A stretch of DNA of 64,000 nucleotides from Vigna angularis (GCF_016808095.1 NC_068976.1:12991001-13055000), one strand, 5' to 3'; positions 25,473-38,984 are shown, counted from the stretch's first letter. The notes: generated by a model not told the origin, from the letters alone. Numbers and translations are program-made.

Positions 25473-27480
25473 TGTAACATCCCATTTAATAATGTATAAC
25501 TACTAAATATAATATTATATGATAATCAACTAGCAGTACAACTATTATGTGATAAGTGTTATAAAAATACTTATAATTCATGGGTATTTTTAACCTTAAA
25601 TTTGTATTTATTCATGTATTATATGTTTTTTCATGGAAGGATGTAAATTTTTCTGTTTATTTTAATTTAAATATTATGTGGTCTTTTGTAGATTGTTGTG
25701 TAGAAAAATAGAGATTTAAAGAAGATTGTTGCCACAACCTTTTTTGCGCAGCCACCATTTGCTCACTCAACGAAGGAGAAAGATACTCGTTAAGCAAGTA
25801 TATTGACTCGCTTAGTGAGACAGATCACTTAAAAGCGAAACAAAAGTTTATTCTCGCCCGATGAATGTGTATTCTCACCCAACAAAAGGGTAATTTTTGA
25901 AAGTGGTTATTTAATCGTGAATGAACAAAGAAGTTGGTTATCGTGGTGTGTGGAAACGCATAGAAACTCGAAATTCGGTCAGAGACGACTCTAGGGTTCA
26001 ATCATCAATTTCCATCAAACTTGTATGTTCTAGATTCATAGGAGTATTTAAACTCCCATTTAATTAGGATTTGATGTAATAAACTCAACATGATGTAAAT
26101 TTCCTTGTGCAATATAATTTATTTTTGTTCATATGTTTTATCTGGAATAGTAATGTGTATGTTGGAATATCATGCCTTTTTTAATGTATCTAATCATTGG
26201 AGAATGAATTGAAACATAGACACAAATAGAGCACCCAAGAGGATTGGTTCTAGGAATGGATTCAATCTCTCTTGGTCATTCTAGACATTTGATTTTAATG
26301 CAAATTGTATGCTTATTTAACTAAGGAATTAGTAATTTAACATATAGATTTAGAACTTGCCCCTAAGCAATTAGGACTAGTATGCTTTTGATGTGAATGC
26401 TTGAATTAGATAGAGATATATTGTATAGAGTTTTTACATAATTTGATTTATGAAATTCAATCCTAATGAAGCTTTTAGTGAATCATTTTACTAAACTTAT
26501 AAATTTGTTGTCATAAATGCGTTTTACTTTGCTATGAATCAAACCATACTTTTATCAAAGCTATAGTTAGTAAATAACAATAATTAGACGAACAAGCACA
26601 AATCCCTTAGGAAAAACGATACTTGGACTTCCATTTTAATACTTATAACGAATTGGTTCACTTGCCATAAAGTTAACAATATCCTCGCCCAACGAGTGTG
26701 CATAATTCTACATAACAAAATTTTATAGATTTATGTCATTCTAGTTCTGCAAAATCAGTTTAACACACCAGAGATGTCAAAACAACCAACCATCAAGTTA
26801 TGCACAATTCAATGACTAAATTCACCTCAAATACAATCTCAACCATACAAGATATCAACATTCCAACATATGATCACTAAAGACGATTCAAAACTCTAAC
26901 CTAACTCAATAGGTCATAATTCAACAAACAATTCAATTTCATAAACCAACTATCATACAAGCATATAGTCAGAAATTATAAGTTGTTTATCAGTTAAAAT
27001 CAATGTAATTAGTTTCTCTTACGTGTCAGATGACAAAATGGCTCTAAAGATCCTACAATAATTCCAAAAGCACAAGAAACTCTATATGCTCATACAAACA
27101 ACATAAACACGATCAGAGTACACCATTAAGACCATTTATCAGTAAAGATTCTTATAGGAGACTCAGACCCCACATGCAAGCTAAAACCATCTGCATGCAC
27201 AAAAACACGCATAGACTAAGGAAAAGAGCATAAACCAACTTACTCTTTTAGATAAACTAATCGGATACAGTTGAAGATCTCGCCTTAAAGATTACTCGGG
27301 TGGTCTCCGATCTTCAGACAAATGAACAAGTGGTTAGAAAGTTTAGAGAGGGTAGAGAACTCTAAAAAAAGAGAATTTTAGAGATATGATGTGATTTAGA
27401 ATAATGAATGTCGTTTATAAGAATTCTATTTATACGTTAAACTTTTACTATTAAAATAATTGAGTCTCACTATTTTTAAC
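25473..27480. mobile_element. Decayed LTR-retrotransposon sequence, nested
   Basis: 25473 begins TGTAACATCCC, like the reverse-complemented ends of the solo LTRs elsewhere in the window. A candidate unit ends at TTGTTGTCA (26513), with TAAAT on both sides (25468-25472, 26514-26518). The target repeat is short enough to arise by chance. The 25.7-26.7 kb part has phrases typical of legume LTRs (ACTCGTTAAGC, CGATACTTGGACTTCC, GGTTCACTTGCC). 26.7-27.5 kb resembles another LTR in opposite orientation. No coding sequence survives. Confidence 0.35.
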
Positions 27481-27499
27481 TCACTAACAATTTTAAAAC

Positions 27500-29371
27500 A
27501 TGATTTTCTAAAATTTTACACAAATAAAATATTTAAATAATCTAAAGCCTATAATAGTAAATTAATTGTGATATATGATATAACAAATAAATTAAAGTAT
27601 GATTCAAATTTGAAACAAATATTTTGAATAATTAATTTTGAATTTTATTTCAAGTACTTGTTTTTTAATGTATGAAAAATGCATATTAACCTTGATTAAA
27701 TCTTGATAATTTCTAAATAGAAAAGATATAAGTATCTTTATACAGATAATTATTTTTGTTTCTTTAATAAATGAAGTATTCACCCTTATGTTTTAATAAA
27801 GTAACACTCTTTTATTGATATTTTAATTATTATATGTTTAGATATTGAGATTTTATAGATAAATTTAAGAAATATAATATTTTATCTTTTATTGGTATTT
27901 TGATTATTATCTTTTTAGATAATTAAGATTTTCTTTAATAATTTGGAAAAGATAAGTATTTGGTTTATAATTTTATACATAAGTGGAAATCACAAAGGAT
28001 TAAAGAATATATCAACAAAATCAGTTATCAATAGAGTTGGTTACTTCAAGTACAAATTTCAAGTTTAACCCAGCGTGTTCTACATTTCTAAAAATCTATA
28101 AATAGAAGGTTTTACAAAGTTGAAATTCAATTCTTGGGTAGAAACTCATTCTAGAAACCGGAGGCATTCATCATTATTTATTTTTTAGTGTTCACAATGT
28201 ATAAGAGTAACTAACTCCCTTATTCACGAGGTTAGACATAATGTATCTTAATTTTTTATGATTTTTGTTATTCAATATATTTCGTTTCCATTACTTTTGT
28301 TTCTATTCTCGTTGATAACTGCATGATAATTTATTGAGTGCATTATGGATATCTTATTATTGGTCACAATGTTGGAACCTATACTAGGATAGAATAATTA
28401 ATTGATTATGTATCTAGAAATCCAAACTTAATACTTAATGTAAAGTTTTAATAAAAAGATCTAAACATTAGGACTTTTATTAATAAATTTAGACTTATTT
28501 CTAACACATAAGACTTGATAAATAGTGGTATGAAAATACTATGATAAATAGTGGTATGAAAATACTAGAATAGAAATTAAAAATATATTGTTTAGTGATT
28601 TCATATTGATTTGATACATGGAATCTAACCACAATGAAGTATTTCTACATAAGTATTTTTATACATTTAATGGCAGTCTAGATCTTAGAATTATTCTAAA
28701 AGAATTTAAATCTTTTTATTATTCAAAAGTTATTTAACGTAAATTAATGAATAAATATATTTTTTTCTAAACAACGTAAGTCTACGTAGAAAAACAATAT
28801 CAGAACTTACTCATTTATTACTTGGTTATATATGATCTAAGATATGACTGTTTATATAATTTTTTAAAATTAAAAAATTTTAAAAATAAAATAAAAACTT
28901 AAAATTTAAAAAATAAAAAAATTCGTGAATTGACGTGTTACACGTACGACAGTTATGTCAACTTTAAAAAGTAAAAGAACTAAATTAACCCAAAAAAATT
29001 AAGCGAAATAAACCAACGAAACTACGAGAACTAAATATATAATTAAGTCTATATTAAAATTATAGAATTGCAAGAAGTTACTTCATTAAAGTTGTGTTTT
29101 TTCATAATATTCTATCAATTTTTTTTTTCTTTTCTAGGTTCTATAATTGGTTATAGGAATTCATTTTCAGACAACTGAAACTCGATTGTGGAAATTTAAA
29201 ATACCTACAAATATTTTAATTTTTTCAATGACAACTATGTTATTCTAGCTAAGATAAATTCATTCAATTATTCACTTCTAAGTAAAAGTATGTTTTAATT
29301 TTGATATTTTAACTATACTCACACTCTAAAAAATAAGCTTAATAATAGATTCATTTGTCTATATTGTAACC

Positions 29372-29375
<4 letters not shown>
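27500..29375. other. AT-rich spacer
   Basis: No open frame of note and no recognised element. Contains an imperfect short tandem duplication (TAAATAGTGGTATGAAAATACTA) near 28512-28566. Confidence 0.55.

Positions 29376-29455
<80 letters not shown>
29376..29455. repeat. (AT)n microsatellite, about 80 bp
   Basis: Uninterrupted AT/TA tract. The Ile/Tyr reading frame over it is an artefact. Confidence 0.97.
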
Positions 29456-29459
<4 letters not shown>

Positions 29460-29834
29460 CATACACAGATCAAATATCCGTAAGATACTTCTTCACACTT
29501 TTCAGTCCTCACATCGTAATATGTGATGTTCCACTTCACTTCCAAATAGTCTAAAATATGGTAGGATTGTGGTATCTACAACATTCAAGGTGGAGTGTGC
29601 CTTTAAAACATACTTTAACTCTAAATCAAATCATAATAAATGTTATATTGAATGTGTAGTAATTTAGCTTGTGAACTGTAATTTTACAATGAAGTTATGG
29701 ATTTTAATTTAGTTGGACCTAGGTTGTGTAGATAATTTACCTTAAGTTTTTTAAGATTTTGTTAATGTGATTTATGCCTAAACCTTCCATGTTAATTATA
29801 GTTCATCCTTAATAGCTATTGGCATTTTATCCTC

Positions 29835-29978
29835 ATTAGCTATGGTCAAGATGTTATGACACTATATTGCTGAGATATTCTCATTGTTAATATATCTTCA
29901 GTGAATGTTAACACTATATTGTGTAGTAATTTATCTTCACACTAAATTAGCTATGGTCCAGATGTTATGACACTATAT
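29835..29978. repeat. 33-bp direct repeat, two copies
   Basis: ATTAGCTATGGTCAAGATG followed by TTATGACACTATAT at 29835-29867 recurs at 29946-29978 with one substitution (CAAG to CCAG). The 78-bp spacer also repeats the word CACTATATTG. Probably a local tandem duplication in old spacer. Confidence 0.75.
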
Positions 29979-30129
29979 ACTTCAGTGAATGAGCAACCCA
30001 ACCTTGACAAGCTTTGGGAATGGACAATATGTGTCTTCCCTCATAAATCTTGAACGTGTTACAGTCGACAAGACATGAGGGAATATAGCTTACAATGACG
30101 TTCTTGTGCTGTGGATCATTTGGTGCACG
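29965..30129 (-). pseudogene. Unrecognised coding-like fragment next to solo LTR
   Basis: The minus-strand frame from the LTR edge to a stop near 29965 reads PNDPQHKNVIVSYIPSC, then CNTFKIYEGRHILSIPKAC, then QGWVAHSLKYIVS. Its first third lies in the LTR and is irrelevant. The flanking part has protein-like composition but no domain I recognise. A GTAAGC within it could be a donor site. It may be an exon fragment cut by the LTR insertion, or chance. Confidence 0.2.
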
Positions 30130-32621
30130 TGTATAACATCCCAAAGATACAATATCAAAATCATATAAGAGAATTATCACAATTAATAATATTCCAGATC
30201 AGTCTTACAAAATAAAGAACGTACGGTTGTGGTCGAACGGCCTTACAACATACTAAGAGTTAAAATAGCACACTAGATACAACTAGGTCGAATGGTTTAC
30301 AACAGACCTATACGAAACGGTCCTACAAAAGAAATGGCCAAAAGATGACTGAACAGTCATACCAAGAAAAACAATAACTGACCGGTTCTACTGTTTGGCC
30401 TTAACTTCCACTTCGACCAGATTTTCTTCTAATGCCTCTTCCAGCAAATCTTCTCTTTCTGCTCACATCCATACGGATGATCATTGCAACAGAAAGACAA
30501 CCAACGAACGTACAAAAGACAAGACAGGAAATAGGGTAAGCTTATGTAATTCAATTTAATCATCAACATGTACTTCACACAATGCAATTAAACCAGATAA
30601 TTTCATTCACTTTTGCATGTAAAGTCTAATAGTAGACTCTGACTGTCCGGACTGTATGAATTCTGTGTAGCTACGACGTTCGTGCATCCGGGTGTTGTAG
30701 TAACTGGGATACCCTCAACAGTTGTCACCCGAGGTTAGTCCTATCTGTCCAAATTAACCATAAGCTGTCATTCCCACTCATGACTTACCCTTCTCTACGT
30801 GAGAACGAGTTATCACGGAATATCAGGATGAACCGCCAGCTTAGCATGCCCACATTCATACTTTACCAAATTTCCAATATTCATTCATGAGCTATTCCTC
30901 CCCGGAACGCTCGTTCATAATCCAATTCATTTCATACACATCATATTTCATCATCCTTCATTAATAAGACCTAAATGCGATCAATTTGAATAAACGTCTT
31001 TGAAGATATCAAATGTCAAACGTTAACTTCGACTCTGAACAAGACCGAACGCTTGGAGTGAGACCAAAGGTCTTCAGTTCCAAGCGGATCAAAACCGAGA
31101 GAGAGAGAATCATTGGTTTAAGAAAGGGAGTGATTAACATAATATTTCTCGAGGATGATTAGAACCAAACGTTTATATACTAAGTGAGCCAATTGGATGA
31201 ACTAACTCACGAGTTAGACCGAACACCAACAAACCTAGGCCGAGTACTAAAACTCTAGGCCGGAACCAATTTAGACAAACACTTAGGATATCAAATAAGG
31301 GTACATAACTGGATCTGGTGAAGAGACCGAACGTCAATATATATACTTAACTTTTGAATGAGTTGAACATCAAGAAAATCAGAATGTCAGTCAAAGACTG
31401 AACACTATGATGAGCGAACCCTATTGGGCTTGGACGAACGCTCTTATTATGAAGTTAGCTTACGAAAACTAGAACAAGTACCTGGTATAAGACCAAACAC
31501 TTGCTTAGTACGAACACTTGGTATAAGACTACGCACTACTAAACTTATAGAAAAAAGGATTGATGAATGTAATAGATACCATTTTAAATAGTGTTTAAGA
31601 ACAAACAAAAATATACAAATACATATAGATATACTTAAGTTTATAACCGAATACCAAGGAACGACTACCCTTGGCCGAACGCTCATGCACAGTATTACAA
31701 AACGAAGACGTTCGTCCTCAACTAGGATTCTTCCCAAATGAAAGAATTCAATTCCAACCAAGTTCATTAGAAAAACCGAACGGTCAAGGACCGTTCAATG
31801 ACGAACGTACACTTTCATAGGAAAATTTCATACTAGAATTCTTTATATCAATTCATTTCTCAACATCTATTTTCATAAAATCAAACATCCATATCATATA
31901 GTAAATAATCATACTTCATATAGTCAAAACATATCAACAATCATACTTCATATATGTCAACGGTTGCGACAATATACATTCAGCAACTCAACAAACATGC
32001 ATTCATTAAAACGAACGTAGAAACTAACATACAATCAAATTATATAAGCTTCCCTTACCTCTAACGTGACCGAACGTTCACAGAGACAGAGTACAATTTC
32101 ACCACTACAAGTTCTTCTACCTTCAACGCTCGACAATTTTCCAACTAAACCAAATAAAACCAAAACACTATTAGAACCTCTCATTTTAGAGGAGGGTGAT
32201 CAACACATGAAACCAGGACTTGGTTTGCATGTTCAGGAAAACGCACGACTGAATGAAGGGAAGAACTTACCAGCTCAGCTTCCCAAACCGAACGATTTAA
32301 CTGGAAGCTCTTGACGCTGAAAGTGCTTCTGCGGTGCCTGAATGGTGATCGGAGAAGAGAAAGTGAGTGTTTTTTAGAGAGAAGATAAAGAAATCTAGAG
32401 AGAAGGAGGAGAAAATGGTTCAAAGATTTGGAGAAGAAGGTGAACATGTAAAGAAGCGACACAGGATTTTGGAATTTGGCATTTACCACTACCGTCACCA
32501 AGACCGAACGTCCACTCTCCCGCAGCCACTTATTTTCCACTTTCTGATTTCCAAATTTTCTTCGCTTGACACCTGACGTCTACTCAGAGAAATTTTGGGT
32601 ACTTTTTTATGATGTCTGACA
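30130..32621 (-). mobile_element. Solo LTR, family A copy 2, 2492 bp
   Basis: In plus coordinates it runs TGTATAACATCCC ... GTCTGACA, the reverse complement of an LTR beginning TGTCAGA and ending in a GTTATACA-like sequence. It shares ordered blocks with copy 1, including the TCCGGACTGTATGAATTCTG region (about 30645), the GAACGCTCGTTC region (about 30905) and repeated CGAACG words. The 5-bp flanks GCACG (30125-30129) and ACATG (32622-32626) match at three of five positions and differ by two transitions, which fits a decayed target duplication. No internal region is present. Confidence 0.75.
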
Positions 32622-33198
32622 ACATGTAACAAACAAATATTTTGAGAATCGAATTGTCAGTAAACTTAAGAATTGCACCAGTGTGTCAGTAGGAGATTTC
32701 AATGAAATGATTAGATTTGAATGTATTAGAGATAAATGCTGATAGTAGTACCCTCTTCAGTTTAAGTAAAACTCCCCTTAAAAACCATTACAGTGCTTTT
32801 GTAACCTTGTATCATGATGTTACTTGGAATGTTATGCTCATATTGGTGACTTATTTGTACTTTCTGCAGGATACTGGACTGATACAACACGATATCAAAA
32901 TTTATTCTCAATGTTGTAATAATTTGGATATGATCACAACTTAATTGGTAAAGGATCAGTACATCTTGAAAATTAGGACAACTATGCTAATCAGACTGCA
33001 AAAGGAGAAGATAGTTAAAGTAACATAATTTACTTATATTCACGAAATCATCAAAAGCCACAAATCACTTTAGCAAAAACACAACACAGTCAACCATAAA
33101 ACTCTTCTAACAGGAAGATAAGAACTCAAACAGAGACAACACTGTTGTCTCTTCTGTTTATATCTTTATTTATGTAGTTCTTAAAAAGTTTAGCAAAC

Positions 33199-33675
33199 TC
33201 AAGCAACCTTAACTTCAATAGTTCTTGATTTCTTGGGTTCAGGAGGAGGCAATTTCTTCACAGTGACACTAAGCACACCATCTTCACACACTGCAGAGAT
33301 TTCATCAGTGTTTGCATTTTCAGGTAACACAAACTTACGCATGAATTTCCCAACCCTTCGTTCCATTCTGAGATACTTTGCCCCTTCTTTCTCTTCTTCC
33401 CTCTTTCTCTCACCGCTGATGAAAAGCACGTTACCATCTTCAACCAGAACCTTTATGTCCCCACATTTCAAACCCGGCATGTCGATCTGGAGCACATAGG
33501 AATTCGGATATTCCTTCACATCTGCAGGTGTTGCAGCCACGGCTTTCGCGTCCCGCACGTATGACAGTGTCGGAGCATTGTGTGTCTTGTCCCCGGCACT
33601 TTCCTCCGACATGTCCATGATGTGGTGCAGCGTGTGGAACAAAGGAGATTCCAGACCCATCACCCTCAAATCCAT
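33199..33675 (-). CDS. HSP17.9-like (class II): Class II cytosolic small heat-shock protein (HSP20), copy A
   Basis: A 158-aa single-exon protein. The start is the ATG at 33673-33675, directly after an in-frame GTG. The N-terminal arm [16 protein letters not shown] and a SYVRDAKA segment are class II hallmarks. The alpha-crystallin domain spans about residues 45-150, with [32 protein letters not shown] and DGVLSVTV. The C-terminus ends RTIEVKVA. Class II sHSPs form large cytosolic oligomers that hold heat-denatured proteins for refolding by HSP70/HSP101. This is the most divergent of the four copies (for example [37 protein letters not shown]). It has its own TATA box and heat-shock element. 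Confidence 0.95.
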   Translation of the reverse strand: MDLRVMGLESPLFHTLHHIMDMSEESAGDKTHNAPTLSYVRDAKAVAATPADVKEYPNSYVLQIDMPGLKCGDIKVLVEDGNVLFISGERKREEEKEGAKYLRMERRVGKFMRKFVLPENANTDEISAVCEDGVLSVTVKKLPPPEPKKSRTIEVKVA

Positions 33676-33781
33676 CACTTTTCAGATACGAGCAAAAAAA
33701 ACCGCTTTGAAAGCAAAGATTTTTGTTTGAAATTTTGTTTAGTTTTGTGAATGTTTCTTGGTAGGGAAGAAGGTAGGTGGC

Positions 33782-33829
33782 TATTTAAATAGGGGAATGT
33801 ACATTGTTCCAGAAAGAAATGGACGTTTC
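33782..33829 (-). promoter_or_regulatory. TATA box and heat-shock element, HSP20 copy A
   Basis: A TATTTAAATA box (33782-33791) lies about 107 bp upstream of the ATG. About 15 bp further out is an HSE: TTC-2nt-GAA at 33807-33814 and another TTC at 33827-33829. The arrangement is the same as at the other copies and predicts heat-shock-factor control. Confidence 0.75.
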
Positions 33830-33899
33830 TGATGAAAACGCGCTAAATGCAAATAGTTTTCTGGAACACAAGGCTCGGTTATTTTAGTCTTTCACTTTC

Positions 33900-34839
33900 G
33901 AGGTCCTTCTAATAATTTCCAGAATGTTCGAGTCATTATTATTATCCATTTTCTCCTTAATACGCTTAAGGTTTATTTGATTAATCAAATATTAACTTTT
34001 ATAATTTTTAATGAGTGCTTACTTTTGTAAAATAATAGTTATATTATTTATCTAAATTATTACAAAAGAATAAGTAATTTCTTTGATAAAATATAAAATT
34101 TTTCTCTTCTCCAAAAAAGATGTGAAATATAATATAGTTAATACGAGGATGATAACTAATATAAATGATAGATAAACAAAATTAAAAAACTAATAGGAAC
34201 GGAGGAAGGAGAAGTATTGTATGAAAGTTGAGTGATACATTCTTTTTAATTTCTGAAATTTTAAAATTTACTACATCTCGGAAATTTATGATTTAAAAAT
34301 CTGACAATTGCACTTTCTATAGAGTTTAACATGAGAACATTCTCTGACTGATTAATCATATTTATTTAAAAATAAGGTAATATGAATTCTCGTAATATAG
34401 TTGTAAATTAAAAAACAGAAAATATATAATTTTAAAATATATAAACACTTTTTTATTTTTTAGCAAATATAACGGAGGAAATAGAGTGGTTCGATTATAA
34501 CTCTTAAAAAGAATGTGACTAACCAAGAAACTTGTAGATAGGACTCGTTATCAGAAATCTTACTCTTCATTTTAAAGTGTCTTCATCTTTTATTTTATTG
34601 TTCTTATTACCATAACATCAATATCCAGTTCATTAATACACTAAGTTTCTAGAAAATTTTATTTCCCTGACTCACTTATCTGATACATTCACCTAGCTCA
34701 ATAGAAATCTACGATAGAACAATTTTGAAATCCATCACTCTCATCATGTTATCATGTTCTTCACCAGCAAATAAAATAGAGTCTCTGTTTCAAAAGGTTC
34801 TACCACTTCAATTCTACCACTTCAATTTTCATGATATTA
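33900..34839. other. Spacer between HSP20 copies A and B
   Basis: AT-rich sequence with no gene seen. It does not obviously share sequence with the later duplicated unit. Confidence 0.5.
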
Positions 34840-35182
34840 GTTTGTGATAGATGGGAAGATATTTAAGAAATTATAAAGCTCCGTTTTTGGTCTTTTATGT
34901 GTGATGGTGACCATTCATGATATGAAAAAATCTATATAATTAGCTCTTAAATTCAGCTATTCCATTACACGATTGAGAGATATGTCAAAAGAGGATCGAA
35001 GAATTAGAAGTCTGAGATGATTAAACCAAAATCATGGCTGCAATTATCACAAAACTACAAAGCAACAGAGGACATTAAAAAGAAATTACAACAAAACCAA
35101 GCTAAAACATCTTGTAACAGTGAAAATGAACAACTCTTTGCCACTAAAAGACACAAACATTCATTTGTTCTGTTCTTCCATA

Positions 35183-35659
35183 TTAAGCAATCTTCACTTC
35201 AATAGTCCTAGGCTTCTTGGGTTCAGGAGGAGGCAATTTCTGCACAGTAACACTAAGAACGCCATCTTGACACACAGCAGAGATTGCATCAATGTTTGCA
35301 TTTTCAGGTAAAACAAACTTGCGCATGAATTTCCCAACTCTTCGTTCCATTCTCAGAAACTTCACCCCTTCTTTCTCTTCTTTCCTCTTTCTCTCTCCGC
35401 TAATCAAAAGCACGTTATCATCTTCAACCTGAACCTTTATGTCACCAGATTTCAACCCCGGCATATCGACCAGGAACACGTAGAAATTCGGATATTCTTT
35501 CACATCCGCAGCTGTTGCAGCCATCGCTTTCGCGTCTCGCACGTATTTCTGTGTCGGAGCATTGTTTGTCTTCTCTTCTACACCCTCCTCCGACATGTCC
35601 ATCATGCGGTGCAGCGTGTGGAACAATGGAGATTCCAAACCCATCACTCTGAAATCCAT
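35183..35659 (-). CDS. HSP17.9-like (class II): Class II cytosolic small heat-shock protein (HSP20), copy B
   Basis: 158 aa, intronless; ATG at 35657-35659, preceded in frame by GTG. Same layout as the other copies: class II N-terminal arm ([20 protein letters not shown]), alpha-crystallin domain about 45-150 with [20 protein letters not shown] and DGVLSVTV, and tail RTIEVKIA. Differences from copies C and D include [20 protein letters not shown] (Phe for Ser) and KRKEEKEG (Lys for Glu), all outside the core beta-strand motifs, so function should be kept. The coding region is nearly identical to copy C over most of its length, and homology extends through the promoter and 3' flank, showing a recent segmental duplication. 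Confidence 0.95.
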   Translation of the reverse strand: MDFRVMGLESPLFHTLHRMMDMSEEGVEEKTNNAPTQKYVRDAKAMAATAADVKEYPNFYVFLVDMPGLKSGDIKVQVEDDNVLLISGERKRKEEKEGVKFLRMERRVGKFMRKFVLPENANIDAISAVCQDGVLSVTVQKLPPPEPKKPRTIEVKIA

Positions 35660-35756
35660 CACTTTTCAGATACGAGAAAAGCTGTTTAGAAAGCCAAGAT
35701 TTTTGTTTGAGAATTTGTTTTGTGGATATTTCTTGGTTGGGAAGAAGCTATGAGGC

Positions 35757-35803
35757 TATTTAAATGGGGAACTTACCTTGTTCCAGAAACAAATGGAAGT
35801 TTC
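35757..35803 (-). promoter_or_regulatory. TATA box and heat-shock element, HSP20 copy B
   Basis: TATTTAAAT at 35757-35765. HSE modules are TTC-2nt-GAA at 35781-35788 and GAA-2nt-TTC at 35796-35803. This is a well-formed bipartite heat-shock element close to the TATA box. Confidence 0.8.
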
Positions 35804-37630
35804 TGATGTAAGCCAATACCACTAATTGCAAATAGAAGTTTCCGGAAGAACAATACTGGGTTACGTTATTAGTCCTTGACTTTCCGGATCCTTCTAATAA
35901 TTTCTGGAATTTAACTCATTATTACAATTATCCAATATTTATAAATAATAAACATTCGTAGGTACAAATTATTTATAAAAATTTTGATCACAAATATCAC
36001 CATCACAAATATTTTTTTGTCATTTTTAATAAGAGCTAGTAATGGAAGAGATAAACACATTTTGTGTAAAAATTTTAATTTTTAAGTTAAACATAATTAT
36101 TTTATTTTGTTAATTGTTTTTTTTATAATTTTTCTTCTTTAACATAATATTGATTAATTATCATAGTTTTTTTTTACTTTAAGTTATAATTTAATTTTAT
36201 ATATTATTATTCATAAAAAATTTAACTTTAATATATTTATTTAATGCGAATTTTAATTTTTTGTGTACTTAATTTATTTTAATTTTGTTGTTAATAATAG
36301 ATTTATATGTAATGAAACAAAGATTTAAAATAACTTTATTATTATAATATTTATATTTAATTTTATTCAGATGGATTAGTTGTAGGTTTATCATTATTTT
36401 TTAAAGATCAATAAAAGTAGTTCAAAATTCTTATGCAAGAGGGATTAACCTAATTCACTCGTTTGACATGTCAAAATAACATGAGTGAATTTATTACATT
36501 GTCATCCTTAACTGAAAACACAGTGTACGGTTAAATATATTTATAATCTTTGAATTTTGATGTGAAATTAAAATTTATCTATATCTAAAATTTTGATCCT
36601 AAACTCAGAAAATGAACGAGTGTAGTCATGTTAACCCAATTATGTTAATTTTTACATGTTAGATATGTTCGTCTTAATACTTGAATTGTTTACATCATGT
36701 TCTCACTAAAATATCGACTGATTTGATAATGCTAAAAATTTTAACATAATTTAATTAAAAAATTATATCCATTCATTTTTGAAGATCTAAATATATCAGT
36801 TTTAAACATTAAAAAAAAATCAATTTTGTTTTAAAATTTAGAAACTAAAAATATATTTAATCATTATAAAAATATAAATCATATTACAAAGAAACAAGTT
36901 ATATTTTACTATAAAATATCTATTTTTCCTCTTCTTCATACAAGAGAATGTGACATAGATAATTGATAAACGAATGATAATCAATGTAATTAATATAATT
37001 TTAAATTTTAAGAATTTGTCTTTGAATTATTGAATCAGTTGTATTTCGTTTTTGAATTAAAATATGTACTAATTTCATGTTTATATCTTACAAAAGAGTG
37101 TAAAATGATTTTGACAACAAACATCATTAAAAAATTTGTGACAAATAGTTTTTACGGTGGATTGTAGTCAAACATCCATATGGTTGTATATAATTGGATT
37201 TTATTTTATTTCTTACAATTACACGTTAATATGATTGGATTAAATGTATAAATGACGTTGGTGGCACTAGAGGATCTGATGGTTATCGGGAGACCTTGGT
37301 TGTGGTGAGGCTTGTAGAAGTTAGGGTAGTGAGTCTGAATATAATGAACTTAGTAGTGGTGGACCTAGGTAGGGTTATAAAGGTGACCAACTTACTAGTG
37401 ATGGAATTAAAGGCAAGGTTAAAATGAAAAACATGTAGTGAACTTGGTGGTGGTGGACCTGAAAGTGGTGATTATAGTTGCAACCTTCACATGACTACCT
37501 GTTTTAAATTCTACAATCACAACTTCATCAACTAAAACTTCTGTAGAAGTAGAAGCTTATAGTTTCTAATTTGTTCTTCAATCTCTTCCACTACTAATAT
37601 AAGTGTTTAATGTACTCATTTTAAGTAAGG

Positions 37631-38639
37631 AATCCTCTTTTTATAATAACTAATTTTTTCCTTGAGTCCAGGCACGAGTTGATTCTTGTTTGAATATTTA
37701 TTCAAAGAGGTTTATATGTTCAAGAAAGAAATAATAAATATTTTTAAGTTTATAATTTGGTTTTAAATATAATTAATATGAAAACTTATTTATAAGTTTA
37801 GAAAGTTAATATAACTTAAAAGTGTTTACATATGCATTTGGTTTATATAGACACAAATGTTTAAATCACCTAAAAAGTCATAAAAGAAAGCTCAAAGAGA
37901 TGGGTCCAAAAATAACTTAAAACTTTAAAAATAGAATAAATTGTATACAATTAAAGAAAATTTCAAATATTTTTAATCGTTTAAGCTATTGTATAATTAT
38001 GTTTCAAGTCATAATCTTTATTTCTTGAATTCTATTATTCATAGAACATCATGAGCCTCGAGAGATTTGTTCTTGAATTATTTGTTCCTAAATCATATCA
38101 TAGGTCTTTTGAATTGTAATGATCTCTTTCAAGTTTTTTTTTTATAGAAATTACGAAATAATTTTCTATCACTTCGATTTTTGAAACATCTTAAAATGAA
38201 TTAATAAAGATTGTCTGATTAATATTCTAATTATCCAAATTTAAATTGTTAATGTTAATCATAAGTCTTTAATATTGTTATAAAAAATTCATAAATAAAT
38301 AAAAAACTTCCTTATAAACACTAAAAAATACTAAAAGAATAAAGATTATTAATCGTACCTTCTTCTTAAAAACAAGCAACAACCTTACAAAACTTATTGT
38401 TACAGCTATCCGAATAAGCAGAGGAAGAATCATTCAACAACAAATTTGTTGTAATTAAGTTTGACCAACAAACATGATCAGACAGCACAAACTCAACCAA
38501 TACAAATTTAATAAACAAAATCAATCAACAGAAACTTATCACATAAATTCAACTAACACAAATTTGACCAATATTAACTCAACCAAAATAAAAACCAAAA
38601 ATAAAAGAAACGAAACTTTTGTAATATAAAGATTTCATA
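37631..38639. other. Spacer between duplicated HSP20 units
   Basis: AT-rich, with no gene recognised. Around 38440-38590 there is low-complexity AACCAACA/AACTCAAC sequence. Confidence 0.5.
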
Positions 38640-38984
38640 ACATATAGATGGGAAGATATATAAGAAATTATAAAGCTCTGTTTTTCTCTTTTATATGTGA
38701 TGACCATATTCATATATCAACAAGACGAATATAATATGTTCTTAAATTCTGCTGTTCCATTATTTAAACACATAACAAATGAGAGATCGGCCTAAAAGGA
38801 TAGAAGAATTAGAAATTTGAAATGATTAAACCAAAGTCATTGCTGATATCACAAAACTACAAAGCAACAGAGGACATTAATAAGAAATTACAACAAAACC
38901 AAGCTTAAACATCTTGTAACAGTGAAAGTAAACAACTCTTAGCCTCTAAGAGACACAAACATTCATTTGTTCAGTTCTTCCATA

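Larger units (their letters stand above)
34840..37630. repeat. Segmental duplication, unit B (HSP20 copy B with both flanks)
   Basis: From GATGGGAAGATATTTAAGAA (34850) to the Gly/Gly-rich GGTGGTGGACCTGAAAGTGG region (about 37455), this block matches, in order, 38640-44300 once the solo LTR at 40820-43458 is removed. Shared landmarks include the HSP20 gene, its promoter, the AATATTGATTAATTATCATAG motif (about 36145), the AACATAATTTAATTAAA site (36743) and the GGTGGACCTAGGTAGG phrase (about 37360). The 36-37.6 kb part has no open frame, despite the GTGGTGGA repeats. Confidence 0.8.

Noticed and set aside
36500..37630. GGTGGTGGA-rich stretch suggesting a glycine-rich protein
   Set aside because: No frame stays open in either duplicated copy (36.5-37.6 kb and 43.9-44.3 kb).
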